DNA of 64,000 bases, taken from assembly GCF_003100395.1 (NCBI RefSeq), contig NZ_CP029211.1:124001-188000 (forward strand), read 5' to 3'. Below, in pieces: positions 44,280 to 52,836 of this stretch (positions are counted from its first letter, which is position 1; each line of letters begins with the position of its first letter). Made by a program: the position numbers and the translations under genes. The DNA is from Aquabacterium olei. Its GTDB lineage: Bacteria; Pseudomonadota; Gammaproteobacteria; Burkholderiales; Burkholderiaceae_C. The notes beneath the pieces are model-generated. The model ran no database searches. It was not told where the DNA came from and saw only the letters and a list, made by a program, of their open reading frames with translations.

Positions 44280-44881
44280 TTCCAGTTCTCCTTGTCGGGG
44301 CACCCTTCGCACCCCTCAAAGTCGGAATCCGGGAAGATGGTGTAACGGAGGAAGTTGCCTTCGAACGTCGCTCCACGCAAGTTGGTCGTGACGAACTTCG
44401 CCTCCTGCAAATTGGCACCCGCAATGCGCGCCCTGGCAAGCCATGCAAACTGCAAGCGCGCCATCTCGAGGTTGGCACCCGTGAAGTCGGCCTCACTGAA
44501 GTCGCTGCGCATCAGGCGTGCCTGATCGAGGTCGGTTCCGACAAGGCGGGCCCTTCTAAACGTGGCGGCAGGGGCGTTGACATGGTTCATCTTCGCCGCC
44601 GTGAGGTCGGCATCGTCAAGCAGTGCACCAGCGAGGTTGGCAGCGTGCAGGTCTGCACGGATCAGTTTGGCCCCGGTGAGGTCCGCACCCACCAGATTGG
44701 CCCCGGCCAGCCTTGCGTGCCGGAGATCCGCCCCGGGACAACGGGTGTAGGGCCAGATGGGACAACCGTTGACCACCATCGGCACAAAGCCCGGGCTCTC
44801 CCCTGCAGGGGGCGCGGCACGCAGGCCGGTGGTGAAAAGCGCTGCAGCAATGATGAGCAGACGCGCGACGCAGAAAGCCAT
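44276..44881 (-). CDS. Exported pentapeptide-repeat protein
   Basis: The protein has 201 residues from MAFCVARLL, with a signal peptide ending GLRA. From about residue 50 there are some sixteen A(D/N)LxX repeats ('ADLRHARLAGANLVGADL', 'ADLHAANLAGALLDDADL', 'ARLMRSDFSEADFTGANLE') that would form a right-handed beta-helix. Two cysteines close the N-terminal part ('NGCPIWPYTRCPGADL'), and two more end it ('FEGCEGCPDKENWK'). A comparable pentapeptide gene adjoins exaA/pedE in Pseudomonas, from memory. It is translationally coupled to the cytochrome gene. Function in alcohol oxidation is unknown. Confidence 0.85.
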   Translation of the reverse strand: MAFCVARLLIIAAALFTTGLRAAPPAGESPGFVPMVVNGCPIWPYTRCPGADLRHARLAGANLVGADLTGAKLIRADLHAANLAGALLDDADLTAAKMNHVNAPAATFRRARLVGTDLDQARLMRSDFSEADFTGANLEMARLQFAWLARARIAGANLQEAKFVTTNLRGATFEGNFLRYTIFPDSDFEGCEGCPDKENWK

Positions 44882-44958
44882 GGCGGGTTCTCCGGTGGAA
44901 GTAAGTGCGCAGAGCAGGGGCATGGCCCCCGCTCTACCTGTTGCAAGTTGGGAAACGC

Positions 44959-46839
44959 TTACTTCCTGGCCTTCGGCAGCTTGAAGGCCCAGAACGACCC
45001 ACCCTGTGTGACCTGCTTGGTCAAAGCTGCCATGTCACCGCCCCACAGCGGCACCGCGCCACCAAAGCCACTCGATACGCCGATGTACTGCTCGCCATCG
45101 GTTTCCCACGTGACCGGCACCGAGACGATGCCGGAGCCCGTCTGGAACTTCCACAACTCCTTGCCGGTCTTCGCATCGAAGGCCTTCACGTAGCCGTCGG
45201 TGGTGCCGGTGAAGACGAGGTTGCCGGCGGTGGTCAGGGTCCCGGCCCACAGGGGGAAGGTCTCCTTGTGCTCCCACGCGATCTTGCCGGTCTTCGGGTC
45301 AATCGCGCGCAAGATGCCCACGTGGTCATCGAACAGGCGCTTGATGCGGAACCCCTGCCCCAGATAGGCTGAACCGGGCTTGTAGGTCAGGTGCTCGGTC
45401 CAGTAGTCCATCGCCCAGTGGTTGGCCGGAATGTAGAACAACCCGGTATCGGGGCTGTAGGACATCGGATGCCAGTTCGTGCCTCCCAGAAACGGCGGCG
45501 AGACGAATACGGTCTCGCCCTTTTCCTGCCCGTCCTTGGGCTGGGGTGGGCGATTCCCCGTTTCCACGGGACGCCCGGTCTTCAGGTCAATGCTCTTGGC
45601 CCAGGTGATCCCGTCCACGAATGGCCATGCACCGATCAACGATGTCGGCTTGTTGGGATAGCCGCTGCCTGTGGCCAGCTTGGTGCGGTCGGTCACATAG
45701 AAGAAGCCATTGCGGTCGGCGTGTGCACCGGCCTTCACCAGCTTGCCGTTCTTGTCCTTGTACTCGAACAGCACGATCGAGTTGTTGCCGGAAAAGTCCC
45801 AGGCATCGTTCGGGGTGTGCTGATAGAAGCCTTTGAGCTCGCCATTGGATGCATCCACATACGCCTGTCCCGAGGTGAACAGACTGTCCCAGTTGCGGGG
45901 GTCGTCGCCTTCCTTCGTGCGCTTCCAGGTGTTCCACGGCGCGGGGTTGCCAGCGCCGATGACAATGGTGTTGGTCTCGACGTCGAAGCTCGCCGTCTGC
46001 CAGGGCGCGCCTCCACCGTGGCTCCATGCCTCGACGAGTTTGCCGTCCTTGTCACGGGGCCACGAGGGGGCCTTCGGGTCACCGGTGTACGAGCCGTCCT
46101 TGCCATTCAGACGGCCCTTGTGGCCCTCCACGAACGGCCGGGCCCACACCTCTTCTCCGGTCTCCGGGTCGCGTGCGAACAGCCAGCCCACCACACCGAA
46201 CTCATCGCCTGACGACCCGTGGATCAACAGCACGCGGCCCGTCTTCTGGTCCTTCACGACGAACGGTGCACCGGTCATCGTGTAGCCCACCTTGTGATCC
46301 GCAAAGCGTTCCTTCCAGATCAGCTTCCCGGTGTCCTTGTCCAGCGCGATGATGCCGGCGTCCAGGGTGCCGACGAACAGCTTGTTGCCGTAGATCGCTG
46401 CGCCGCGGTTCACCACGTCACAGCACGGGCGGATGTCGTCCGGCAGCCGGGCTTCGTACTCCCAGAGTCGCTTGCCGGTCCGCACGTCCACGGCGAACAC
46501 GCGCGAATACGAGGCGGTGATGTAGGCCACACCATCGTGCACCAGCGCCTGGCCTTCCTGACCACGCTGCTTCTCACCGCCGAACGAGAAGCTCCATGCC
46601 GGGACGATGTTGGCGACGTTGTCCTTGTTGATCTTCTTGAGCGGGCTGTGGCGCTGTGCCTTCATGCCCATGCCGTAGCTCAGCACATCGCCTGTCGTCT
46701 TGTCGTCGTTGACGATGTCCTCCCAGGTTACCTTTCTGGCTTCGGCGGCCGCACCAATCAGCAGGCAGGCAGCCGCAATCAGAGTAAGAACGGGGCTCGC
46801 TGTCCTGCGATGCGAGGCGGGCTTGAGGAACATCGTCAT
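44959..46839 (-). CDS. exaA: PQQ-dependent ethanol dehydrogenase, calcium type (ExaA/PedE-like)
   Basis: The protein has 626 residues from MTMFLKPAS with a ggagaccctcc RBS and signal peptide. The vicinal disulfide is Cys139-Cys140 ('RPCCDVVNRG'), metal ligands Glu213 and Asn298 ('GAGNPAPWN'), and catalytic Asp348 in 'NDAWDFSGNN'. Residue 350 is Ser, so it lacks the second acid of the lanthanide group and matches calcium enzymes such as ExaA. Oxidises ethanol and other primary or secondary alcohols in the periplasm to aldehydes. It heads a minus-strand cluster with the pentapeptide and cytochrome genes. It is divergent from the response regulator gene over a 388-base gap. Confidence 0.92.
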   Translation of the reverse strand: MTMFLKPASHRRTASPVLTLIAAACLLIGAAAEARKVTWEDIVNDDKTTGDVLSYGMGMKAQRHSPLKKINKDNVANIVPAWSFSFGGEKQRGQEGQALVHDGVAYITASYSRVFAVDVRTGKRLWEYEARLPDDIRPCCDVVNRGAAIYGNKLFVGTLDAGIIALDKDTGKLIWKERFADHKVGYTMTGAPFVVKDQKTGRVLLIHGSSGDEFGVVGWLFARDPETGEEVWARPFVEGHKGRLNGKDGSYTGDPKAPSWPRDKDGKLVEAWSHGGGAPWQTASFDVETNTIVIGAGNPAPWNTWKRTKEGDDPRNWDSLFTSGQAYVDASNGELKGFYQHTPNDAWDFSGNNSIVLFEYKDKNGKLVKAGAHADRNGFFYVTDRTKLATGSGYPNKPTSLIGAWPFVDGITWAKSIDLKTGRPVETGNRPPQPKDGQEKGETVFVSPPFLGGTNWHPMSYSPDTGLFYIPANHWAMDYWTEHLTYKPGSAYLGQGFRIKRLFDDHVGILRAIDPKTGKIAWEHKETFPLWAGTLTTAGNLVFTGTTDGYVKAFDAKTGKELWKFQTGSGIVSVPVTWETDGEQYIGVSSGFGGAVPLWGGDMAALTKQVTQGGSFWAFKLPKARK

Positions 46840-47227
46840 GGAGGGTCTCCAGTGTTTGTGAGGTGGAACAGGTGTGCGGGTCTGCACACGGTGTTCAAAA
46901 CGCACCTCTCATGCCCATCCGACCCGGGATTCAGGGAATTCTTCCCTTGCCGATCGGGAAGCCTTCCTGAAATGATCTCGGGCTGCAAACCCAAGTCCGG
47001 ATTTCCATCAAAGTCGTCAGCCGCGACGGTGCATCGAACCCGTCATCGGATCGAATCCCGACTGGCTCAGTCAATGAGCCTAAGTGGCAACCCGCAATAT
47101 CGCCCCGCGAGACGCTCCAGATGGCGGTCAGCTGACATGGCCTGGGACATCCGGTGCTTCAAATTGGCACGCGATCTGTCGCGACATCAATGCACAGGCC
47201 ATCACAAAGAAAGGCAACGAGATCGAG
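46840..47227. promoter_or_regulatory. Divergent exaA/response-regulator control region
   Basis: This 388-base gap holds the promoters of the calcium-type dehydrogenase and the LuxR-type regulator. An inverted repeat, cttccc-N8-gggaag (about 46937-46960), and the sequences attcagggaattc around 46929 are the most structured parts. TGGCACG occurs at about 47175, but the -12 half (CTGT) fails, so I do not call a sigma-54 promoter. I see no RNA gene. Confidence 0.4.
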
Positions 47228-47857
47228 ATGACGATCAACGTGATGTTGGTGGACGACCATGCCGTGGTCCGCGCTGGCTATAAGCGCCTGATCGACAACG
47301 AGCCCGGCCTTCGGGTGATTGCCGAAGCCGAGTGCATTGCCGAGGCACAGGAGGCCATGCGATCACACGAGGTGAACGTGGCGGTGATGGATCTGGCTTT
47401 GAGGGGGGAAAGTGGCATCGAAGGCATCAAGCGCCTGGGCGGACGCTACCCTCATCTCCGCATCATGGTCTTCAGCATGTACGACCACTGCGTGTATGTG
47501 AGCCAGGCTTTGCGGTACGGTGCTCTTGGCTATGTCACGAAATACGCTCGCCCGATGGAGATGCTGTCGGCGCTGCGCAAGGTGGCTGCGGGGCAGCGGG
47601 CCCTGTCCTCGGACATCGTCGAGATCCTGGCTCAGCACGCAGCAGGCGGCGGATCCCCGCTACACGACCTGACGCCTCGCGAATTCGAGATCCTTCGCAT
47701 GACGGCCAATGGCCTGACACCCAACGACATCGCCGCCCACATCAAGCTGAGTCCCAAGACCATCTTCAATCAGCTGTCGGCCATCCGATCGAAGCTGAAC
47801 GTCCGATCAGACATCCAGCTCTACCGCCTGGCCCTGGAGGAAGGCCTGGTCGACTGA
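47228..47857 (+). CDS. exaE: LuxR/NarL-type response regulator (ExaE-like)
   Basis: The protein has 209 residues from MTINVMLVDD. The receiver domain (1-125) has the acidic pocket 'VDDH' and phospho-acceptor Asp in 'AVMDLALRGESG'. The LuxR-type helix-turn-helix (about 145-209) contains 'LTPREFEILRMTANGLTPNDIAAHIKLSPKTIFNQLSAIRSKLNV'. It is likely the partner of the HisKA_3 kinase at 42784. ExaD/ExaE and PedS/PedR regulate PQQ ethanol oxidation in Pseudomonas. It is divergent from exaA. Confidence 0.88.
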   Translation: MTINVMLVDDHAVVRAGYKRLIDNEPGLRVIAEAECIAEAQEAMRSHEVNVAVMDLALRGESGIEGIKRLGGRYPHLRIMVFSMYDHCVYVSQALRYGALGYVTKYARPMEMLSALRKVAAGQRALSSDIVEILAQHAAGGGSPLHDLTPREFEILRMTANGLTPNDIAAHIKLSPKTIFNQLSAIRSKLNVRSDIQLYRLALEEGLVD

Positions 47858-47876
47858 GCGATCGCGTCGTGGCCGC

Positions 47877-48869
47877 TCAGATCTCGCGCAGCCCGGCCGT
47901 GACGCCCCGGTTGCCCTGCTTGTCCACCCACAGCACGTCCACGCCCCACTGCCTGGCCAGCGTGTCGACCTGATCCGGCCCGGCCACGAAAAACACCTTG
48001 GTGAGGGCATCGGCCAGCGCGCCGCTCGGCGCCGCCACCGTCACCCCCGAAAGCCCGAGCGGCGATCGGCCAGTGCGCGGATCGAAGATGTGGTGGTTGC
48101 GGAAGTCGGCCGTGAAGGTCGTGGTGCTGTCCGCCGACGTGGCGAGCGCCCGGCCATCGGCCACCAGCCGGGTGATGAAGCGGGATTCGTCGCGCGGATC
48201 GGCCACGCCCAGCACCCACGGCACCTGGCGCACGCTGCGCCCCACCGGCAGCCATTCGCCGGTGTCGATCAGGGCGTGCTGCACCCCATAGGACTGCAGC
48301 AAGGCCTTCACGCGGTCTGCCGCGTGGCCTTGCGCAATGCCGTTGAGGGTGATCCCCATGCCCTTTTGCGAGAAGCGGATGCGCTCAGGCTCGACCTGCA
48401 TGTTGCGCCAGCCCACCAGCGCCCGTGCCGCGGCCAGCCGCCGTTCGTCCGGCACACCGCCACGCCGCCGGGCGCCCTCGAAGGCATCCCACAGCGGTTG
48501 CACCGTGACGTCGAACTTGCCATCGCAGCGCGCCGAGATGGACTGCGCCACCTCCAGCACCTTCACCAGCTCGGCCGGCGGCTTCTTCAGCTCGCCCTTG
48601 TCGTTCAACTGCCGCACCGCGCTGTCTTCGCGGAACAGGCTGAGGATCTGGTCGAGGTGCTGCAGCAGCGCGACCGACTCGTCCAGCGCATCCGCGAGCG
48701 CACCGATGTCGGAATGGGCGGCCTTGAGGGTCAGCGTCGTGCCGAATCCTTGCAGGCGGCGCTCGCGCCACACCAGTTCGGTGGTGGCCGGCGCGGTGTG
48801 ACCTGTGCCCAGCGCCCAGAGGGTGCCCAGGCCCATGGCCTGGCAGAGGCGACGGCGGGTCGTGTTCAT
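47877..48869 (-). CDS. apbE: FAD:protein FMN transferase (ApbE)
   Basis: The protein has 330 residues from MNTTRRRLC with a signal peptide (possibly Tat, 'TRRRLCQAM'). ApbE attaches FMN covalently to Thr/Ser of periplasmic flavoproteins such as RnfG, NqrC and NosR. The fold is visible in 'FGTTLTLKAAH', 'DGKFDVTVQPLWDAF', 'GITLNGIAQGHAADRV', 'LIDTGEWLPVG' and 'FDPRTGRSPLGLSGVTVAAPSGALADALTKVFFV'. The start overlaps the stop of the NosR-like gene by four bases (ATGA). Its target is therefore very probably that protein. Confidence 0.93.
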   Translation of the reverse strand: MNTTRRRLCQAMGLGTLWALGTGHTAPATTELVWRERRLQGFGTTLTLKAAHSDIGALADALDESVALLQHLDQILSLFREDSAVRQLNDKGELKKPPAELVKVLEVAQSISARCDGKFDVTVQPLWDAFEGARRRGGVPDERRLAAARALVGWRNMQVEPERIRFSQKGMGITLNGIAQGHAADRVKALLQSYGVQHALIDTGEWLPVGRSVRQVPWVLGVADPRDESRFITRLVADGRALATSADSTTTFTADFRNHHIFDPRTGRSPLGLSGVTVAAPSGALADALTKVFFVAGPDQVDTLARQWGVDVLWVDKQGNRGVTAGLREI

Positions 48870-51004
48870 GCCACCTGCTCCTTGATTGTTCTGATGGGTA
48901 TCGTCTGCCCCTTTCGGGCGCTGATCAATGGGGCACAACGCGTATCGCTGTCATGAATTGCCACGCAGTCCATGCACTGGAAGCACTCGTTGTAGTCGAT
49001 CTGACCCTGGGGTTCGATGGCCTGGTAGGCGCAACGGTGGCGGCAGGTCTGGCAGGGCTGCCCACACTCGACACGGCGCGGAATCCAGCGCAGCAAACGC
49101 GCCCGCCCCAAGATCGCCATCGTGGCACCCAGCGGGCACAGGTAGCGGCAGTAGCCCTTGTAGACGAAGACACTGAGCAGCACCATGGCCACCGCCCACA
49201 CCACAAAGGGCCAGCTGCGCACGAAGGCCAGCGTGATGGCCGTCTTGAAGGGCTCGACCTCCACCGCCGAGTCCACCAGGTTCGAGCCGGGGATCAGCGC
49301 CAGGGCGACGATGACGGCCAGGACCACGTACTTGACCCCTTTGAGACGGCGGTCCCAGACGCGCGGCACAGCGCGGCGCTTCCACTTCTTGTACACACCG
49401 AGGTAGCCGGCCAGCTGGCTGATCAGATCCTGCAAGGCACCGAACGGGCAGAGCCAGCCGCAGAAGGTGCCCCGGCCCCACACGAAGAAGGTGAGGGCCG
49501 CATAGCCCCACAGCAGCACCGTCATCGGGTCGTACAGCAGGAAACCCAGGCTGCGGCCGTTGACGATGGCCTGCAGGATGCCAGTGAGGTTGACGATGGA
49601 CAGCTGTCCCTGTGCAAACCAGCCAATGAAACCGAGGGTGTAGAGCAGGTAGGCGTTGCGCACCCAGCGCATGCGCCGCTCGTCGCGCACAAGCCAGGCG
49701 GGGCGCGCCAGCATCACCGTAAGGAGCGCCAGGCCCACAGCGAGCACAGACAGGTCGAGCTTGCGGCCCGTCCAGCTGGTCTTCCAGCTTTGCTGTTCAT
49801 TGCCTGAGGGAATGGCGTAGTCCTCGGGGAGCTGGATCTCCATCTCGAACTCCTTACGGACCTTCTCAGGAAGGATCAAACCCTTTTCACGGGTCACGCT
49901 GAGCGCAAACTTCATCGGCTGCGTCGGGTCGAGGCTGGCCTGGCTGATGACCTTGAAGACCTTCCAGTGCACATCCGCGCCCCTCCAGTCCTCTGGAAGG
50001 CGAATCTTGTCGTCCACGTCCAGATCCCGCAGTTCAATCGGCAGCCCGCCCTGGCTAAGCGTCAAGCGGGTGGGCACGGCCCCACCCTGGTAGTCCTCGC
50101 CCACAAAGCTGTAACGCCCGCGGGTGGCCACCAGAAAGGCATGGTCGCCTGGCTCGATCCAGGTCTTCAGGTACCGCCAACCCTTTTCTGTCAGGATGTT
50201 GCGGCCCACGGTGGGCACGTTGAGATGCAACACCATCCATTCCGTAAAGAGGCCACCTGGATTGCGCCTAGCTTCTTCATCTTGCCCCTCGCCCACGGAA
50301 CCGGCAAACGCGGCCTCGACATCGCGGTTGCGCAGCGTCTGCCGCGTCACCAGCTCCGCTCTCTGCAGGGCATTGAAGTCCAGGGGCTCGAACACGTCCT
50401 CACGAATTCGGCCGATCAACGACGGGTCGCGCCCTTCCGCAAAGCCCATCTTCGCGCGGGCGACGGCCAGAGCCGACGACATCAAGCTTTGGTTCACGAT
50501 GCGGACCGATGCCGTGGCCTTCGCCACGCCGTCGATGATGACGTTCGCGCTGGCGTCCTGTCCGGCACTTTTGGCGCGGCTGTCGATCTTCACGTGCTGC
50601 TTGAGATTGAGCCCCTTGTACTGAGCGACGAACTTCTCGAGCGGCTCCGGGCCCAGGCCATCCAGAAACACCGGCTCGTGCTGCGACAGCACGCGCACAT
50701 CGCGAAAGCCGCCTTGCGCATCGAGCAGCACGAGCAGGTTCACGGGCACACCCGAGAAGCCGGGCAGGGGCGCAAGGTCGATCGATTCAAACGCGTAGCC
50801 CACCAGAATGGTCTCGGTGGCTTCCTGCTTGTAGATGGGCCAGACCGGGAGCGCCTTGTCCTTCTCACCCACCACCAACGGGAGGGGGAAGGCCTGCTTC
50901 ATGGATGCGCCATCCATCACGCCAGCGCGCGCCGGCAGGAAAACCAGGCACGCCAGCAGCGTGAGCAGCCAGACTGCCAGGGGCCGCCACAGGGTGGATG
51001 CCAT
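48866..51004 (-). CDS. NosR/NirI-like membrane flavin and Fe-S electron-transfer protein
   Basis: The protein has 712 residues from MASTLWRPL. A signal/membrane helix leads to a periplasmic FMN_bind-type domain (about 40-350). It has 'IDGVAKATASVRIVNQ', a variant of the D-x(2-3)-[ST]GAT-x-[ST] flavinylation motif, and the modified residue would be its second Thr or Ser. Several membrane helices follow (about 445-640). Cytoplasmic ferredoxin-like cysteine motifs 'GTFCGWLCPFGAL', 'YCRYLCPLGAT' and 'CGQPCQTCRHRCAYQAI'/'CFQCMDCVAIHDSDTRCAP' resemble NosR and CcoG. There is no nosZ, nosD or other denitrification gene nearby, so a role in nitrous oxide reduction is unlikely. It is divergent from the cytochrome c gene. 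Confidence 0.85.
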   Translation of the reverse strand: MASTLWRPLAVWLLTLLACLVFLPARAGVMDGASMKQAFPLPLVVGEKDKALPVWPIYKQEATETILVGYAFESIDLAPLPGFSGVPVNLLVLLDAQGGFRDVRVLSQHEPVFLDGLGPEPLEKFVAQYKGLNLKQHVKIDSRAKSAGQDASANVIIDGVAKATASVRIVNQSLMSSALAVARAKMGFAEGRDPSLIGRIREDVFEPLDFNALQRAELVTRQTLRNRDVEAAFAGSVGEGQDEEARRNPGGLFTEWMVLHLNVPTVGRNILTEKGWRYLKTWIEPGDHAFLVATRGRYSFVGEDYQGGAVPTRLTLSQGGLPIELRDLDVDDKIRLPEDWRGADVHWKVFKVISQASLDPTQPMKFALSVTREKGLILPEKVRKEFEMEIQLPEDYAIPSGNEQQSWKTSWTGRKLDLSVLAVGLALLTVMLARPAWLVRDERRMRWVRNAYLLYTLGFIGWFAQGQLSIVNLTGILQAIVNGRSLGFLLYDPMTVLLWGYAALTFFVWGRGTFCGWLCPFGALQDLISQLAGYLGVYKKWKRRAVPRVWDRRLKGVKYVVLAVIVALALIPGSNLVDSAVEVEPFKTAITLAFVRSWPFVVWAVAMVLLSVFVYKGYCRYLCPLGATMAILGRARLLRWIPRRVECGQPCQTCRHRCAYQAIEPQGQIDYNECFQCMDCVAIHDSDTRCAPLISARKGQTIPIRTIKEQVA

Positions 51005-51276
51005 CGTTTGTCGCCTCTTGTGTTTGTTATGCAATGGGGGGCGATTGAGCAAGGCATGTGCCGCCCCGAAAGGGCCGATTTCCACGCGGTTCCGGGCGGT
51101 TTCAGGGACTGTCACATGCTCCACGGTGGGACAGATCAGGGGTCTCCCTTGGGTGCAAACCCGAGGGCCGGTGTGTCACGTGCTCCATCACCATGTGCCG
51201 GTCAAAGCCGTGTCACCCGGCCCGAGGCGCACCCTGTATCAGGGTTAGCCCTCGGCTTTGACGGCAGATCGACCGG
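51005..51276. promoter_or_regulatory. Divergent NosR-like/cytochrome control region
   Basis: The gap of 332 bases (51005-51336) contains a 10-bp perfect inverted repeat, gtcaaagccg (51201-51210) with cggctttgac (51253-51262). A gtgtcacccg half-site (51210-51219) matches the exaF enhancer-like repeat in 9 of 10 bases. A loose ctgtc/gacag palindrome lies at 51109-51134. A gagggc pair (51161-51168 and 51248-51255) also pairs. I see no gene. Confidence 0.5.
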
Positions 51277-51291
51277 TGGCATGGCCTTTGC
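51277..51291 (+). promoter_or_regulatory. Sigma-54 promoter of the cytochrome c gene
   Basis: tggcatggcctttgc matches TGGCAC-N5-TTGC with one change in the -24 element. It lies 46 bases before the ATG, so the transcript would start near 51303. The lanthanide-type dehydrogenase gene has the same kind of promoter (38547-38561). Confidence 0.7.
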
Positions 51292-51336
51292 GAAAACAGC
51301 CCCATCGTTAGACCCCCGGACCCCTGGAGACAAACC

Positions 51337-51813
51337 ATGACTCACCACACCGCCAGCTGGCTTCGCCGTTCCGCCCTCGCCGTTCTTCTTGCCAGCAGCA
51401 GCCTCGCCGCAATGGCCCATGGTGACGTCGTTCCCCAGGCTGTGGACACCGCCGGCCTGTCCGAGCTGGGCAAGGAATGGCTCGCCACCAACCCCTACGT
51501 CGGCAACAAGAAGGCCATCGAGATCGGCACGTCGGCCTTCGGTCAGAACTGCGCCCGTTGCCACGGCATCGACGCCATCTCCGGCGGCATCGCTCCTGAC
51601 CTGCGCAAGCTTGACAACGAGTGCGCCACGCTGAACCAGCGCAAGCGCGAAGCCTGCGTCGCCGATGTCGACAACTACTACCTGACCACCGTGCGCAATG
51701 GCCGCACCCGCAATGGCGCCGTCTACATGCCGCCGTTCGAAGGCATCCTGAACCAGGAAGCCATGTGGGCCATCAAGGCCTACCTGGTGTCGCGCCGCGA
51801 AAAGGCGTTCTGA
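51337..51813 (+). CDS. c-type cytochrome (PedF/ExaB-like c550)
   Basis: The protein has 158 residues with a signal peptide ending AMA (about residue 27). The heme site is 'CARCHGID'. A second cysteine pair ('NECATLNQRKREACVADV') and the methionine region ('YMPPFEGILNQEAMWAIKAYL') follow. It is a paralogue of the cytochrome at 43788. It would receive electrons from the PQQ dehydrogenases. It has its own sigma-54 promoter and is followed by a binding-protein gene. Codon use is strongly biased, suggesting high expression. Confidence 0.9.
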   Translation: MTHHTASWLRRSALAVLLASSSLAAMAHGDVVPQAVDTAGLSELGKEWLATNPYVGNKKAIEIGTSAFGQNCARCHGIDAISGGIAPDLRKLDNECATLNQRKREACVADVDNYYLTTVRNGRTRNGAVYMPPFEGILNQEAMWAIKAYLVSRREKAF

Positions 51814-51969
51814 TCCAGCATGCGGACTGGCTCATGAACTGAGACAGTGCCGTTGCATCACAACCTGCAAGCCGGATCCTGGCTCAGGGTTGTCCCTCAC
51901 GGGCCTGGCCTCCCTCCGCCAGGCCCATCGTGTTTTCAGTGCCTGAAAGACAGCTAGAAGGAGACAGAC

Positions 51970-52830
51970 ATGCACCAACCCAATCGCCGCGACATGCTGC
52001 GTCAGATGGCCCTCGCGGGCCTGGCTGGCGCAGGCGCGCTGGGCTTGCCCGGGCTCGCGCGCGCCGAAACCGGCAACCTCGAGCAGATCAAGTCCCGTGG
52101 CGTGCTGACCGTCGCCGTCTACGACGACCTGCCCCCTTTCAGCACCGAGAAGGGCCATGGCGGCATCGACGCCCTGCTGGCCCAGGCGATCGCTGCGCAG
52201 CTGGGCGTCAAGGCCAAGCTGCTGCCCTTCCCCGGCGGCGAAGACATGGAAGACGACCTGCGCTTCATGGTCTGGAAGGGGCACTACCTGGGCTACGGCC
52301 CGGCCGACCTGATGCTGCACGTGCCCGTCGAGGCGCCGCTGATGAACGCGAACCCGCAGGTCAACATCTTTGCGCCGTACTGGCGTGAGCGGGTGATGGT
52401 CGCTCGCAACCGCGAGCAGGTGTCCGAGCTCAAGGGCCTGGACGCCTTGAAGGGCCTGGACCTTGGCGTGGCAGGCCAGACGCTGGCCGGCTGGCTGTTG
52501 GCCAATGCCGAAGGCGGCAGCTTGCAGCCCCGCCTGAAGACGACGTTCAAGGACGGCGTGGCGGCGGCGCAGGCGCTGCTGCGTGGCGAGATTCAGGTGG
52601 CTGCGGGCATGAACTCCGAGTTGCTGCATGTGCTGGCCGCAGACAAGCGCTTTGCGGTCGAACCCTTCCCGTCGCCGCGCGCCGGTGGCGGCTGGGTGAT
52701 CGGCTGCGCGGTGAAGCGCGAAGCCGAACCCCTGGCCGTGGCGGTGCAGACCGCCATGAACACGCTGATGGACTCGGGCGAACTCGCCAGCATCTTCCAG
52801 AGCGCCCAACTCACGTGGCGCCGCCCTTGA
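51970..52830 (+). CDS. Periplasmic solute-binding-type protein associated with PQQ dehydrogenases (MxaJ/XoxJ/PedG-like)
   Basis: The protein has 286 residues with a Tat-like signal ('NRRDMLRQMALAG') ending ARA. The rest is a family-3 periplasmic binding fold ('VLTVAVYDDLPPFSTEKGHGGIDALLAQAIAAQLGV', 'LDALKGLDLGVAGQTLAGWLL', 'AAAQALLRGEIQVAAGMNSELLHVLAADK'). No ABC permease or ATPase gene is near. In methanol and ethanol dehydrogenase clusters such proteins (MxaJ, XoxJ, PedG) occur without a transporter and are thought to help the dehydrogenase mature or dock. That is the best reading here. Confidence 0.82.
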   Translation: MHQPNRRDMLRQMALAGLAGAGALGLPGLARAETGNLEQIKSRGVLTVAVYDDLPPFSTEKGHGGIDALLAQAIAAQLGVKAKLLPFPGGEDMEDDLRFMVWKGHYLGYGPADLMLHVPVEAPLMNANPQVNIFAPYWRERVMVARNREQVSELKGLDALKGLDLGVAGQTLAGWLLANAEGGSLQPRLKTTFKDGVAAAQALLRGEIQVAAGMNSELLHVLAADKRFAVEPFPSPRAGGGWVIGCAVKREAEPLAVAVQTAMNTLMDSGELASIFQSAQLTWRRP

Positions 52831-52836
52831 TCGGGC

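Noticed and set aside
47170..47195. Sigma-54 promoter before the response regulator gene
   Set aside because: TGGCACG is present but the -12 half reads CTGTC, lacking the essential GC at the proper distance.
48866..51004. A nitrous oxide reductase (nos) cluster
   Set aside because: Only the NosR-like gene and ApbE are present; nosZ, nosD, nosF and nosY are absent and the neighbours are alcohol oxidation genes.
51970..52830. A complete ABC transporter for amino acids
   Set aside because: Only the binding-type protein is encoded; no permease or ATPase gene is nearby, and the context fits a PQQ dehydrogenase accessory protein.
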